Source of the DNA: Thalassotalea sp.
Lineage (GTDB): Bacteria > Pseudomonadota > Gammaproteobacteria > Enterobacterales > Alteromonadaceae
Direction: 5' to 3'
DNA: 42,957 nt
Assembly: GCA_022448425.1 (NCBI GenBank)
Contig: JAKVCY010000196.1
Location: 1-42,957, forward strand
Shown here: positions 35,218 to 42,957 of the stretch, piece after piece
Position numbering within the stretch: the stretch's first letter is position 1
How the letters are laid out: every line of letters begins with the position of its first letter
Program-made: the position numbers and the translations under genes
The notes under the pieces: generated by a model
Databases searched by the model: none
What the model was told of the DNA's origin: nothing
The model's input: the letters and a program-made list of their open reading frames with translations, nothing else

Positions 35218-35350
35218 AAACGTACACACCATTATACATGATGTGTACGTTTAAAATAAAAGCTAGAGGTTTTATATAAAGACCTGTCAATCGCTCACAC
35301 GCGAATAGACAGTGTTTTTATTATATACTCTTGTTAGCTCCCCTTTTTTA
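35218..35350 (-). repeat. Cassette repeat, part A, right copy
   Basis: The inverted counterpart of 28142-28276. It has an 11-bp perfect stem AAACGTACACA (35218-35228) with TGTGTACGTTT (35242-35252) and a second, imperfect stem built from CTGTC-AAT-CGC (35284-35294) and GCG-AATA-GACAG (about 35301-35312). It begins about 18 bp after the stop of the RND permease gene, in that gene's orientation. Confidence 0.8.
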
Positions 35351-35367
35351 TCTAGCACGACTCATCA

Positions 35368-38300
35368 TTATGACGCGGTACTTGCTGGCTCCGAAGAATC
35401 AGCAATCGCTTCTGCTTTTGGCTTGCGCTTAAACAGGTGACGAACATCTTCAATGACTAAGTATAACGATGGAATCATTATTAGCGTTACAACAGTTGCA
35501 AACAACACACCGAAGGCAAGTGATACAGCCATTGGTATAACCATTTTTGCCTGCATACTCGTTTCCATCATAATAGGTATTAAGCCTACGAATGTTGTAA
35601 TTGACGTTAACATAATCGCTCTAAAGCGACGGCAGCCTGAGTAAACCACTGCGTCTTTCAACGCCATACCTTGAGCACGTGATTTGTTCACATAATCAAC
35701 CATAACCAATGAGTCATTAATAACTACACCAGCGGCAGCGATAATACCGAACATCGACAGTACATTTAGGTCCATTCCTAATATCAGGTGACCTATCATA
35801 GAGCCAACGATACCAAAAGGAATAACAGTCATAATCATCAATGGCTGCGAGTATGACTTAAGCGGCACAGCTAGCAAAGTGAAGATAATCATTAGTGACA
35901 ATACGAAATCACGTAACTGCTTGCTTGCATTATCCATCTCTTCTTGGATACGACCAGATACTTCACTTTGTACTTGTGGGTATTTGCGAAGTAACTCTGG
36001 AATAAAGTTATCGCGAATATCACGAGCGACCTCAAACGGTTCTACTTGCGCAGCATCGACACTACCCCAGATATTAATGGTACGGTTACCATTTTCTCGG
36101 CGGATACGTGTAACACCATCTACAACGCTAATCTCAGCAACTTCTGACAATGGAAGTTCTGCGCCATTTGGCGTTTGAATCATCACATCTTCAACGTGAC
36201 CAACGGCACTTCGTTGCGCTAACGGATAGCGAATCATTACCTTAATTTCTTCGCTGTCACGCAAGATACGTTGAGCTTCTAAGCCATAGAAACTGTAGCT
36301 AACTTGTGATGCGATATCCGCTAATGACAAGCCCATGCTGTACGCTAGTGGTTTTAACGTAAACTGAACCTCTTTAGCACTCGTTTGACGGCTATCGTTA
36401 ACATCACCAACACCTTTCAAACTATTTAGTTTCGCTTTCAACTCTTTAGCTGCTGCCATTAACTGCGCATCGTTTTGGCTTTCTAGTCTGAAACTGATAT
36501 CACCATCTTCACGACCACCACCAAATAGATTGTCAGAAATTCTAAACTCTTTTACACCTGGCAATGATGGAATTGCTGCACGCCATCTATCAGCAAGCTC
36601 GAAGGTATTCATCGGACGTTGCTCTGGCTCTACCAATTTAACCATGATATTTGCACTGATACGGCTACGTAGGTCTACCTGCATGTCAGAGATCATTTTA
36701 GCGCCGAACTCTTCTTCGATTTGCTTATCAACATCTAAAAGAATTTTCTCTACTTTTAACGTTGTTGCTAAAGTCGCTCGTTCTGCTGAATCTGTATTCA
36801 TTTCGATACTAATGCGAGGGAAATCGTGAGGAACTTTTGGCTGTCCAATGAAGCGAACAATACCGCCACTATATAGACCTGCGCTCACAAGCAAGATTGA
36901 GATAAAGAACATCATTACGCCGTAACGATAGTTCAAGCAAACTTTCAGGGCTGGGCGGTAGAACTTCTCGATGGTGCTTTTCATACCACGTTCAATGCCA
37001 CCACGAATGCGTTGCAGAGGGTTTCTAGGGTTTTCTGGTTTTATCTTCATGCTAATTAAATGCGCAGGCAAGATTAGCTTAGACTCTACCAAAGAGAACA
37101 ATAGACAGAAGATAACAACGAAACCAATTGACTGGCTCCAAGCAGCACCAGGACCATCATCGATAACAAGCGGAGCAAACGCTGCAATAGTAGTTAAAAC
37201 ACCAAATGTTGCTGGCATTGCGACGCGTTTTACACCGTGAATAACACTTTCAGCTGAATGGCCTTTATCTTCGATTTCCGCGTGAGCACTTTCACCCATA
37301 ACAATCGCATCATCAACAACAATACCTAGAACTAATATAAAAGCGAATAGGCTGGTAATGTTAATCGTTACATCCACAAACTCCATTGGCATCACTAATA
37401 AAGTACCAAGGAAACACACTGGTAGCCCCATCATTACCCAGAACGCTAAACGTATGCGTAAAAATAGCGCTAACATCAAGAACACTAATAGTGCACCGCT
37501 CTTCATGTTGTCTAGCATCATGTCCAGACGGCCTTCAAGGTAATAAGTTAAGTCAACCCAAGTTTCTAAGTTCACACCTTCAGGTAATTCTTTTTGCTTA
37601 CGCTCAACAAACTTATTCATGACATCGGCAACATGAACAATGTTTTGTTCTCCCGAGGCACCTACAAAGAAGGTTACTGAGTTTTTACCATTGAACTTCG
37701 AGTACTGAAGACCTTCCGCGAAGCCATCAATAATCGTAGCGATATCGCCCAATAAGATTTTGGTACCATCTGCTAAAGTAACCACAGGGATTTGTTCAAA
37801 CTCACGACCACGGTAAGCTTGGTTTTGAACACGCAAGTTAATGTAGCCATTTTCTGCACGGATTTGGCCTGCTGACATGTTACGCGAGTGGCCACGTACC
37901 GCATCTGCAACATCTCTGAAGCTTAGACCGTACTCACGTAGCTTGTCTTTGCTCACTTCGATAGAGATTTCGTAGTTTAAACCACTGTAGAAATCAGACG
38001 TATTGATTAGCGGTTGTTGCTGAATTTCATCGTGAATTACCTTACCTAAATCTTTTAGTTCTTGATAACTCATGTCACCGTATAAGCTGATGTACATTAC
38101 TTCTTGGCGGTACTGTTCACGCTCAACCTTTACGCGTTCCATACCATCAGGAAAGCTTGGGATTGAATCAATTTGTGATTTAACTTGGTCTAACACCACT
38201 AGTGGGTCATAGCTTTCATCAACACGGAACCAGCCATTTGCGTAGTTTCTGTTTGAATACGTAATTACACGTTCAAGACCTTGAATTGACTCTAGCGCTT

Positions 38301-38544
38301 CTTCAACTTTGATGGTGATGCCTTCTTCCACTTCTTGTGGCGCAGCACCTGGGTAGCTTGCGCTAAATGATATCCAGTTACTTTCAAACTGAGGGAACAT
38401 TTGTTTGCTGATTGTGCCTGCCGTTAGCAGGCCACCAATCAAGATAAATGCCATTAAAAGGTTTGCTGCTACACTGTTTCGAGCAAACCACGCGATAAGC
38501 CCTTTATGGGTATCTGCGATTTCTTCTTGTGTATAACCAGACAT
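35368..38544 (-). CDS. RND efflux transporter permease, second system
   Basis: 1058 residues with the RND duplication: TM1 (about 24-44), a periplasmic loop, TM2-6 (about 348-500), TM7 (about 545-565), a second loop and TM8-12 (about 895-1030). TM4 reads VLGIVVDDAIVMGES with both aspartates (D411, D412) present, unlike the first RND pump in this window. TM10 reads AAGVVINDSLVMVDYVN. GGAG precedes the ATG. It is paired with the adaptor gene 3 bp upstream. Substrate unknown, and no outer-membrane factor is adjacent. Its stop is followed at once by the cassette repeat. Confidence 0.93.
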   Translation of the reverse strand: MSGYTQEEIADTHKGLIAWFARNSVAANLLMAFILIGGLLTAGTISKQMFPQFESNWISFSASYPGAAPQEVEEGITIKVEEALESIQGLERVITYSNRNYANGWFRVDESYDPLVVLDQVKSQIDSIPSFPDGMERVKVEREQYRQEVMYISLYGDMSYQELKDLGKVIHDEIQQQPLINTSDFYSGLNYEISIEVSKDKLREYGLSFRDVADAVRGHSRNMSAGQIRAENGYINLRVQNQAYRGREFEQIPVVTLADGTKILLGDIATIIDGFAEGLQYSKFNGKNSVTFFVGASGEQNIVHVADVMNKFVERKQKELPEGVNLETWVDLTYYLEGRLDMMLDNMKSGALLVFLMLALFLRIRLAFWVMMGLPVCFLGTLLVMPMEFVDVTINITSLFAFILVLGIVVDDAIVMGESAHAEIEDKGHSAESVIHGVKRVAMPATFGVLTTIAAFAPLVIDDGPGAAWSQSIGFVVIFCLLFSLVESKLILPAHLISMKIKPENPRNPLQRIRGGIERGMKSTIEKFYRPALKVCLNYRYGVMMFFISILLVSAGLYSGGIVRFIGQPKVPHDFPRISIEMNTDSAERATLATTLKVEKILLDVDKQIEEEFGAKMISDMQVDLRSRISANIMVKLVEPEQRPMNTFELADRWRAAIPSLPGVKEFRISDNLFGGGREDGDISFRLESQNDAQLMAAAKELKAKLNSLKGVGDVNDSRQTSAKEVQFTLKPLAYSMGLSLADIASQVSYSFYGLEAQRILRDSEEIKVMIRYPLAQRSAVGHVEDVMIQTPNGAELPLSEVAEISVVDGVTRIRRENGNRTINIWGSVDAAQVEPFEVARDIRDNFIPELLRKYPQVQSEVSGRIQEEMDNASKQLRDFVLSLMIIFTLLAVPLKSYSQPLMIMTVIPFGIVGSMIGHLILGMDLNVLSMFGIIAAAGVVINDSLVMVDYVNKSRAQGMALKDAVVYSGCRRFRAIMLTSITTFVGLIPIMMETSMQAKMVIPMAVSLAFGVLFATVVTLIMIPSLYLVIEDVRHLFKRKPKAEAIADSSEPASTAS

Positions 38545-38547
38545 AAA

Positions 38548-39747
38548 TTACTCCATTACACTCGCAACTTGAGTGTCAGACTCTGTTTCTTCCGTTTCTT
38601 CGCCTTTAGCTGGTTTTTCACCCTCAAGTGCTAATTCCATGCCTGCGATAGGATAATCTAGAGCAGATACAATTACTCGGTCACCCTGAGCTAAATCGCC
38701 TGTAACAACAACGTTTGCGCCATCCTGATGGATAATGTCCACCGCGATGTACTTAAGTTTTGAATCTGTGTCTAAAATCGCTACTCGACCATTTTCTACT
38801 AAGTAACGTGGTAACTCTGAAGCGTTAGTGATGGTTACACCGTAGATATCTGCATTTACATAAGCACCGAATCTTAGCGGCTCATCCTTTACGCTAGCTA
38901 CCAGCTGGTATGGATCGTGAACTTCAGCCACTAAGTAGCTCATGCGGCTATTGCTATCGACAACACCTTCACTACGAACGATTTTAGCGGTCCATTGCTT
39001 CTCAACACCGGCAAACACACCTGATAAAACAACTTCGGCATTTTGACCCAAGTCATTTAAGAACTTAAGTTGACCATCGGCAACGGGAAGACGAACTTCT
39101 GCAACGTCAGTCCCTAAAAGTTTACCAACGCGAGAACCTGTGCTGACGAATGCGCCGAGACCAACCTCACGCGACTCAATCATTGCATCGTATGGTGCGC
39201 GAATCTCTGTGCGTTCAAGGTTGCGTTTTGCACGAAGCACAGATGCTTTAGCAGCTTTCACTCGCGCCATCTCTTGTGCCAATTGCGGTTTACGTAAACT
39301 TAATTCAGTTGGCGAAGCATCTGTGATGCGCTTCCATTCTTTCGCAGCTACTTGGCCTTGAGCACGCTCTGTTTCCAGAGAAGCAGTAGCAGATGCTAAA
39401 TTAGCTTCCGCGTCAATCAATGCTGCTTCGTAATCGCTTGGGTCGATACGAGCGAGAAGCTCACCTTTTGCGATAAAACCACCACTAACAAAGGCATCTG
39501 CTAGTTCAACGATTTGACCGCTAACTTGCGCGACTAATGCAGTCTCGTACTTAGGTTTAACGACACCGTAAGAATCTACGGATAGGTGCATTGGGCCAAC
39601 CTCTACTGGCTCAACTGCAACAATAGGTGTGTTGATGACTTCAGGCTTTTCTTCAGGCGGCTTTTTCATACTTGATAAGCCAATAAATACTGAGATACCT
39701 GTAACTAAAATGATGATGGGTACAATAATTTGTTTTTTCCGTGTCAC
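38548..39747 (-). CDS. RND efflux periplasmic adaptor, second system
   Basis: About 399 residues: TM anchor (KKQIIVPIIILVTGISVFIG), barrel-sandwich half-motif (YETALVAQVSGQIVELADAF), helical hairpin (about 110-170, Ala/Glu/Arg rich), the second half-motif (RTEIRAPYDAMIESREVGLG), beta-barrel domains and an acidic tail. I prefer the GTG at 39747 (GGGGG 8 nt upstream, giving MTRKKQIIVP) over the ATG at 39777, which has no ribosome site. It forms an operon with the permease downstream. Confidence 0.88.
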   Translation of the reverse strand: MTRKKQIIVPIIILVTGISVFIGLSSMKKPPEEKPEVINTPIVAVEPVEVGPMHLSVDSYGVVKPKYETALVAQVSGQIVELADAFVSGGFIAKGELLARIDPSDYEAALIDAEANLASATASLETERAQGQVAAKEWKRITDASPTELSLRKPQLAQEMARVKAAKASVLRAKRNLERTEIRAPYDAMIESREVGLGAFVSTGSRVGKLLGTDVAEVRLPVADGQLKFLNDLGQNAEVVLSGVFAGVEKQWTAKIVRSEGVVDSNSRMSYLVAEVHDPYQLVASVKDEPLRFGAYVNADIYGVTITNASELPRYLVENGRVAILDTDSKLKYIAVDIIHQDGANVVVTGDLAQGDRVIVSALDYPIAGMELALEGEKPAKGEETEETESDTQVASVME

Positions 39748-39950
39748 TGTCCTTCCCCCTGTAAAGTCGCGCAACATTTATTATTAAGTCTCAAATGTTA
39801 CCGAATGATGAGATTAAAAAACGATTAAAGTTGTAAATGGGTATTACAAAATGCGCGCCGACTTGGCCAATTAGTTATAAGAAACACAAATAAATTTAAA
39901 TAATCAATAAATACAATAAATTACAATTAACCAACCGTCAAAAAGACAAG

Positions 39951-39983
39951 AAAAAAGCGCCGTAAAAAGTAAGGCGCCTTTCA
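39951..39983 (-). terminator. Terminator after nagX-like gene
   Basis: AAAAAAGCGCC and GGCGCCTTTC form a stem with a one-base bulge and an AT-rich loop. The A-run on the left gives a minus-strand U tract. It lies 27 bp past the stop. Confidence 0.65.
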
Positions 39984-40009
39984 AAGTGCTTAGCGAATTT
40001 AACCACTAG

Positions 40010-41122
40010 TTAAACTTTTATGAAAATTTTTCGTTTATATAGCCAATATAGAACTAACCATTGGCAACAAAGCAGAAAGCAAATGGACAGAAGTGAATGA
40101 CATTGTTCAGGAGCCGCCGTAATCAAACCACCAAAGACACTTTTTGCAACATATTGCCATTGAACCAAACTCGTACTGAGGTAAATGACTATTGAATTCA
40201 TGCCAATAACAGAGAAAAATACAGCCCACTTTTGTATCTTCCAGACATCAATGACTAAATAAAATATCGTTAATAACCAGATACTTAGACCAACGGTAAG
40301 TAAAGTAAAACTTGAAGTCCAAAGTGTCTTGTTAATAGGAAAAAACTGATGCCAAATTAGCGCTAATGCAACAATAACAAAACCAACAATGAGTAACTGG
40401 TTCAACAGTTGATAAGGCGCGGATTGTTTAAACTTGATTAAACGTCCGATAAATACGCCCGCCATTGCGTTAACAATAGACGGAAGATTAGACAAAATAC
40501 CCTCGGGATCTAATGGTGCATTACGGTATGTCGCACCAGGCAAAAACGTTTGATCAAACCATACATTGATAGCGCCTGTTGGCGTATAGCTCCCGCCATA
40601 CTCTCCAATAGTAAGAAAACTGAGCACTAGCCAGTAACCCACTAATATAACTACACACGTAACCCACTGCTGCCGTTCGGTGAGGAACCAGACCATCAAA
40701 ATTGCGAAAAACCACGCGATACCAATTCGCGCTAGCACACTCGCAAACCTTATATCATCGAAGTTTGCTGGCACTCCCACTCCCCAGCCATGATTGTAGA
40801 AAATACCCAATAAAATCAATAACCCCAACCGTTTAAGCGCATGTTGCAATAAATCGCGCTGCTGTGTCTGAGGGTATTGATTAAAAGGCTTTGCTGTCAG
40901 TCCAATACTGACACCCGATAGAAAAATAAAGAGTGGAAAAATAAGATCATAAGCCGTAAAACCATGCCATTCTGCATGAGCCATCTGAGCATCAAATCCA
41001 ACTAGCCACTGCCAACCAAGAATGATATGAAGTGCTAGAAAAAGCCCTTCAGCCCCCATAATCCAAAACATGTCGAATCCGCGTAATGCGTCTACCGACA
41101 ACAGCCTTTCTTTTTCAGACAT
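40010..41122 (-). CDS. nagX: NagX-like membrane acyltransferase (HGSNAT/DUF5009 family)
   Basis: 370 residues with about ten TM helices. The N-terminal LLSVDALRGFDMFWIMG and the FTAYDLIFPLFIFLSGVSIG segment are hallmarks of the heparan-alpha-glucosaminide N-acetyltransferase-like (COG4299) family. In Shewanella and relatives NagX belongs to N-acetylglucosamine catabolism. No nag or chitin genes are adjacent here, so its role is an inference from the family. GGGA precedes the ATG. Confidence 0.8.
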   Translation of the reverse strand: MSEKERLLSVDALRGFDMFWIMGAEGLFLALHIILGWQWLVGFDAQMAHAEWHGFTAYDLIFPLFIFLSGVSIGLTAKPFNQYPQTQQRDLLQHALKRLGLLILLGIFYNHGWGVGVPANFDDIRFASVLARIGIAWFFAILMVWFLTERQQWVTCVVILVGYWLVLSFLTIGEYGGSYTPTGAINVWFDQTFLPGATYRNAPLDPEGILSNLPSIVNAMAGVFIGRLIKFKQSAPYQLLNQLLIVGFVIVALALIWHQFFPINKTLWTSSFTLLTVGLSIWLLTIFYLVIDVWKIQKWAVFFSVIGMNSIVIYLSTSLVQWQYVAKSVFGGLITAAPEQCHSLLSICFLLCCQWLVLYWLYKRKIFIKV

Positions 41123-41410
41123 GATATTCCCACTGTAGTTTGCGCTGTCATGGTTTTAATTATTCTGACTAAGTACTCTCATCAATCACTTATCAAAGTA
41201 ACAAAAGCAATAATGACAACGCTGTCAAATATTACTTTTGTATAATAATTAGCTCCTCGTCAAAATACAAACCTGTTTGACAGATATATTTACAGCTTAG
41301 GTATTGCACTTCTTCTAATGAGACATACTATGTCTATTAGGCTCGAATAAAGCCAAGTGATTACACATCACGTATCACAGTAATTTGAAGAGAAATCAAG
41401 CGCCGACGTT

Positions 41411-41872
41411 ATGCTCAATAAAATTCAGAAGTTTTTTAAAGATGTACTCGAAGAGAGTTCAGTTGAACACGATACCATTAGCTTAGATATTGCCTGTGCA
41501 GTATTACTAGTTGAAGTAATGAAAGCAGACGGCTTGTTGGCAGAAGAAGAACAGGTTCATATAGCTACAGTGCTCACCAAACACTTTCCGTTATCACCAA
41601 TTGAAGTAGATGACTTGATTGAGCAAGCAATAGCACTCAGTGACAATGCCAATGACTTTTATCAGTTCACTTCTGTACTGAATAAGCATTACAAAATAGA
41701 AGAGAAGATTCAGATAGTTGAACTACTTTGGCAGCTTGCGCTTGCCGACGGAAATATAGCCGCAATTGAGCAACACGTTATCCGTAAAATTGCAGATTTA
41801 CTGCATTTACGACAAGGCGAATTTATCAACGCCAAAGTTAATGCCCAGAAAGCGTTTGAACAAAAACGATAG
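41411..41872 (+). CDS. TerB-family protein
   Basis: 153 residues, all-helical and acidic, with the TerB/DjlA-like pattern: ACAVLLVEVMKADGLLAEEE, then ELLWQLALADGNIAAIEQHV, giving two D/A-D-G helical-bundle motifs that in the family bind metal. Cytosolic. These TerB-like proteins are common in Alteromonadales outside tellurite operons, so tellurite resistance should not be assumed. Followed after 62 bp by the CvfB-like gene on the same strand. Confidence 0.85.
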   Translation: MLNKIQKFFKDVLEESSVEHDTISLDIACAVLLVEVMKADGLLAEEEQVHIATVLTKHFPLSPIEVDDLIEQAIALSDNANDFYQFTSVLNKHYKIEEKIQIVELLWQLALADGNIAAIEQHVIRKIADLLHLRQGEFINAKVNAQKAFEQKR

Positions 41873-41934
41873 CCAGTGAAATTAACCCTCAACTGAGCTA
41901 AAATAGCGATTTTTACTACCCCAGATATATTTAC

Positions 41935-42765
41935 ATGGCTGACATCGGCAAATTCAATACCTTAAAAGTAATCGCATTAACGGCAAATGGCGCCTATTTA
42001 GATGGAGGTGAGCTGGGTGAAATCTTACTTCCAAACCGCTATTTAGCCAAAGATATTGAGCTTGATGATGAAGTTAACGTTTTCATTTATACAGACTCTT
42101 TAGACCGGCTTGTAGCAACAACCGAAACGCCATATGTTGAAGTAGGTGGTTTCGCTTCGTTAAATGTTAAACAAGTGAATAAATTAGGGGCGTTCCTTGA
42201 TTGGGGGTTGCCTAAAGACTTGTTGGTACCACACAATCTTCAGCATAAAAAAATGGAAGTTGGCAAACGCTACCTCGTCCATGTATTTCTTGATCAACGC
42301 ACTGAGCGTTTAGTCGCATCAAGTAAGCTGGATAAATACCTAGATATTTGGCCTGCTGATTACAAAGCAGGAGAAGCTGTTAACTTGGTCGTTGGCGGCA
42401 GAACAGATTTAGGCACAAAAGCGATTATCAACAACCAACATTGGGGATTGATTTTCCAAAGTGATATTCACCAAAAGCTACACACTGGCCAGTCTATTTC
42501 CGGCTACATCAAACGCGTTCGTGAAGATGGCCGAATCGACCTAACTTTGTCACGCGCAGGCAAAGGTAAAGTCATTGATTTTACGGATAAATTCTTAGAC
42601 TACTTAGCAAATAACGACGGTTTTTGCCCGCTACACGACAAATCAAGCCCTGAAGAAATTAACCGCGAGTTTGGCGTGAGTAAGAAAGCCTTCAAAGCCA
42701 CCATCGGCCATTTATTCAAACAAGGTAAAGTGGTTATTGAAAGCCACGGTGTGAGACTTAAGTAG
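41935..42765 (+). CDS. cvfB: CvfB-like S1-domain RNA-binding protein
   Basis: 276 residues of the CvfB/YitL family: S1-like domain repeats (FNTLKVIALTANGAYLDGGE from residue 6; VGGFASLNVKQVNKLGAFLD around 78; a third around 150-215 ending RVREDGRIDLTLS), then a C-terminal winged helix (KSSPEEINREFGVSKKAFKA). Family members bind RNA and affect gene expression after transcription; a specific role here is unknown. Ends before a strong terminator at 42834. Confidence 0.88.
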   Translation: MADIGKFNTLKVIALTANGAYLDGGELGEILLPNRYLAKDIELDDEVNVFIYTDSLDRLVATTETPYVEVGGFASLNVKQVNKLGAFLDWGLPKDLLVPHNLQHKKMEVGKRYLVHVFLDQRTERLVASSKLDKYLDIWPADYKAGEAVNLVVGGRTDLGTKAIINNQHWGLIFQSDIHQKLHTGQSISGYIKRVREDGRIDLTLSRAGKGKVIDFTDKFLDYLANNDGFCPLHDKSSPEEINREFGVSKKAFKATIGHLFKQGKVVIESHGVRLK

Positions 42766-42833
42766 GCGATTCTAGCTAATCGTTTAACGATTAATTACAC
42801 AAAAAAGGCTGCATCTGCCTGTCTTTCATACAC

Positions 42834-42867
42834 AAATCCCTCGATGAAAATCGAGGGATTTTTTTTG
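42834..42867 (+). terminator. Rho-independent terminator
   Basis: A perfect 12-bp stem, AAATCCCTCGAT (42834-42845) with ATCGAGGGATTT (42850-42861), capped by a GAAA tetraloop and followed by a T-run. It lies about 70 bp after the cvfB-like stop. Confidence 0.93.
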
Positions 42868-42957
42868 AACTTATTTTGCATACCTCGCTCAGATCTATTT
42901 TGATTTAGCGATAAGGTCAGTTCCAGTGTTTTCAACAGGTTCAGCGCAATGGGCAGC

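Noticed and set aside
28142..35350. Integron attC or CRISPR-type array
   Set aside because: The A/B repeats lack the R'/R'' core sites of attC, there are only two copies, and no integrase, cas gene or regular spacer pattern is present.
28142..35350. Composite transposon bounded by inverted IS copies
   Set aside because: The flanking repeats have no transposase ORF, and one copy is interrupted by cargo of its own. No target duplication was seen.
41411..41872. Tellurite-resistance operon
   Set aside because: Only a lone TerB-like gene is present; no terC, terD or terZ genes are nearby.
1..42957. tRNA, rRNA or tmRNA genes
   Set aside because: I looked for cloverleaf arms with CCA-type ends and rRNA-like conserved blocks and saw none. 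A tRNAscan-SE and Infernal run would settle it.

Overview
The window looks like chromosomal DNA of a marine gammaproteobacterium of the order Alteromonadales (Colwelliaceae or Alteromonadaceae, Thalassotalea-like). This placement is inferred from gene content: rlmB-rnr-motX (MotX belongs to the Na+-driven polar flagellar motor), erpA beside a DUF6776 gene, ClC-hemJ, pyrB-hemL, NagX, and TerB next to a CvfB-like protein. It was not tested by any search. Most of the window is ordinary core genome at moderate-to-low GC, with one AT-richer accessory stretch at about 28.1-35.35 kb.

Layout. 1-139: end of an IS982-family insertion sequence. 277-2031: a lipoprotein, a small membrane protein and a frameshifted periplasmic binding protein. 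2152-6213: rlmB, rnr and motX on the minus strand, motX having a good sigma-28 promoter candidate. 6569-8878: a GAF-GGDEF diguanylate cyclase followed by an HD-GYP phosphodiesterase broken in three places. 9008-13261: an RND efflux pair behind a palindromic operator that overlaps its promoter. 13529-16929: erpA with a near-consensus IscR type 1 site over its promoter, a DUF6776 gene, and the ClC-hemJ pair. 17036-20402: a solute-binding protein, then pyrB and hemL. 20517-27144: mrcB (PBP1b), a CNNM/CBS transporter, and a GAF-GAF-GGDEF-EAL protein with a lipoprotein gene in front of it. 27280-28119: a 2-oxoglutarate/Fe(II) oxygenase.

Accessory region. Two copies of a previously unlabelled repeat, made of part A (about 130 bp) and part B (about 180 bp), lie in opposite orientation at 28142-29795 and 35035-35350. 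In the right copy A and B are contiguous. In the left copy a 1.3 kb two-gene cargo sits between A and B: a TIR-like (MTH538/DUF1863, Thoeris ThsB-like) protein and a single-TM protein. This looks like a filled and an empty version of one cassette or mobile unit. Both cargo genes, and the next hypothetical gene, carry isolated in-frame stop codons, so the putative defence module is probably recently dead. Between the copies are also ada with a palindrome at its promoter, a DUF1203 gene and a DUF5916 outer-membrane gene.

35368-42765: a second RND pair, NagX, TerB and a CvfB-like S1 protein. The window is rich in c-di-GMP genes and efflux systems. No tRNA, rRNA or CRISPR array was recognised. 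Function calls come from motifs read directly in the translations and from recalled family knowledge.
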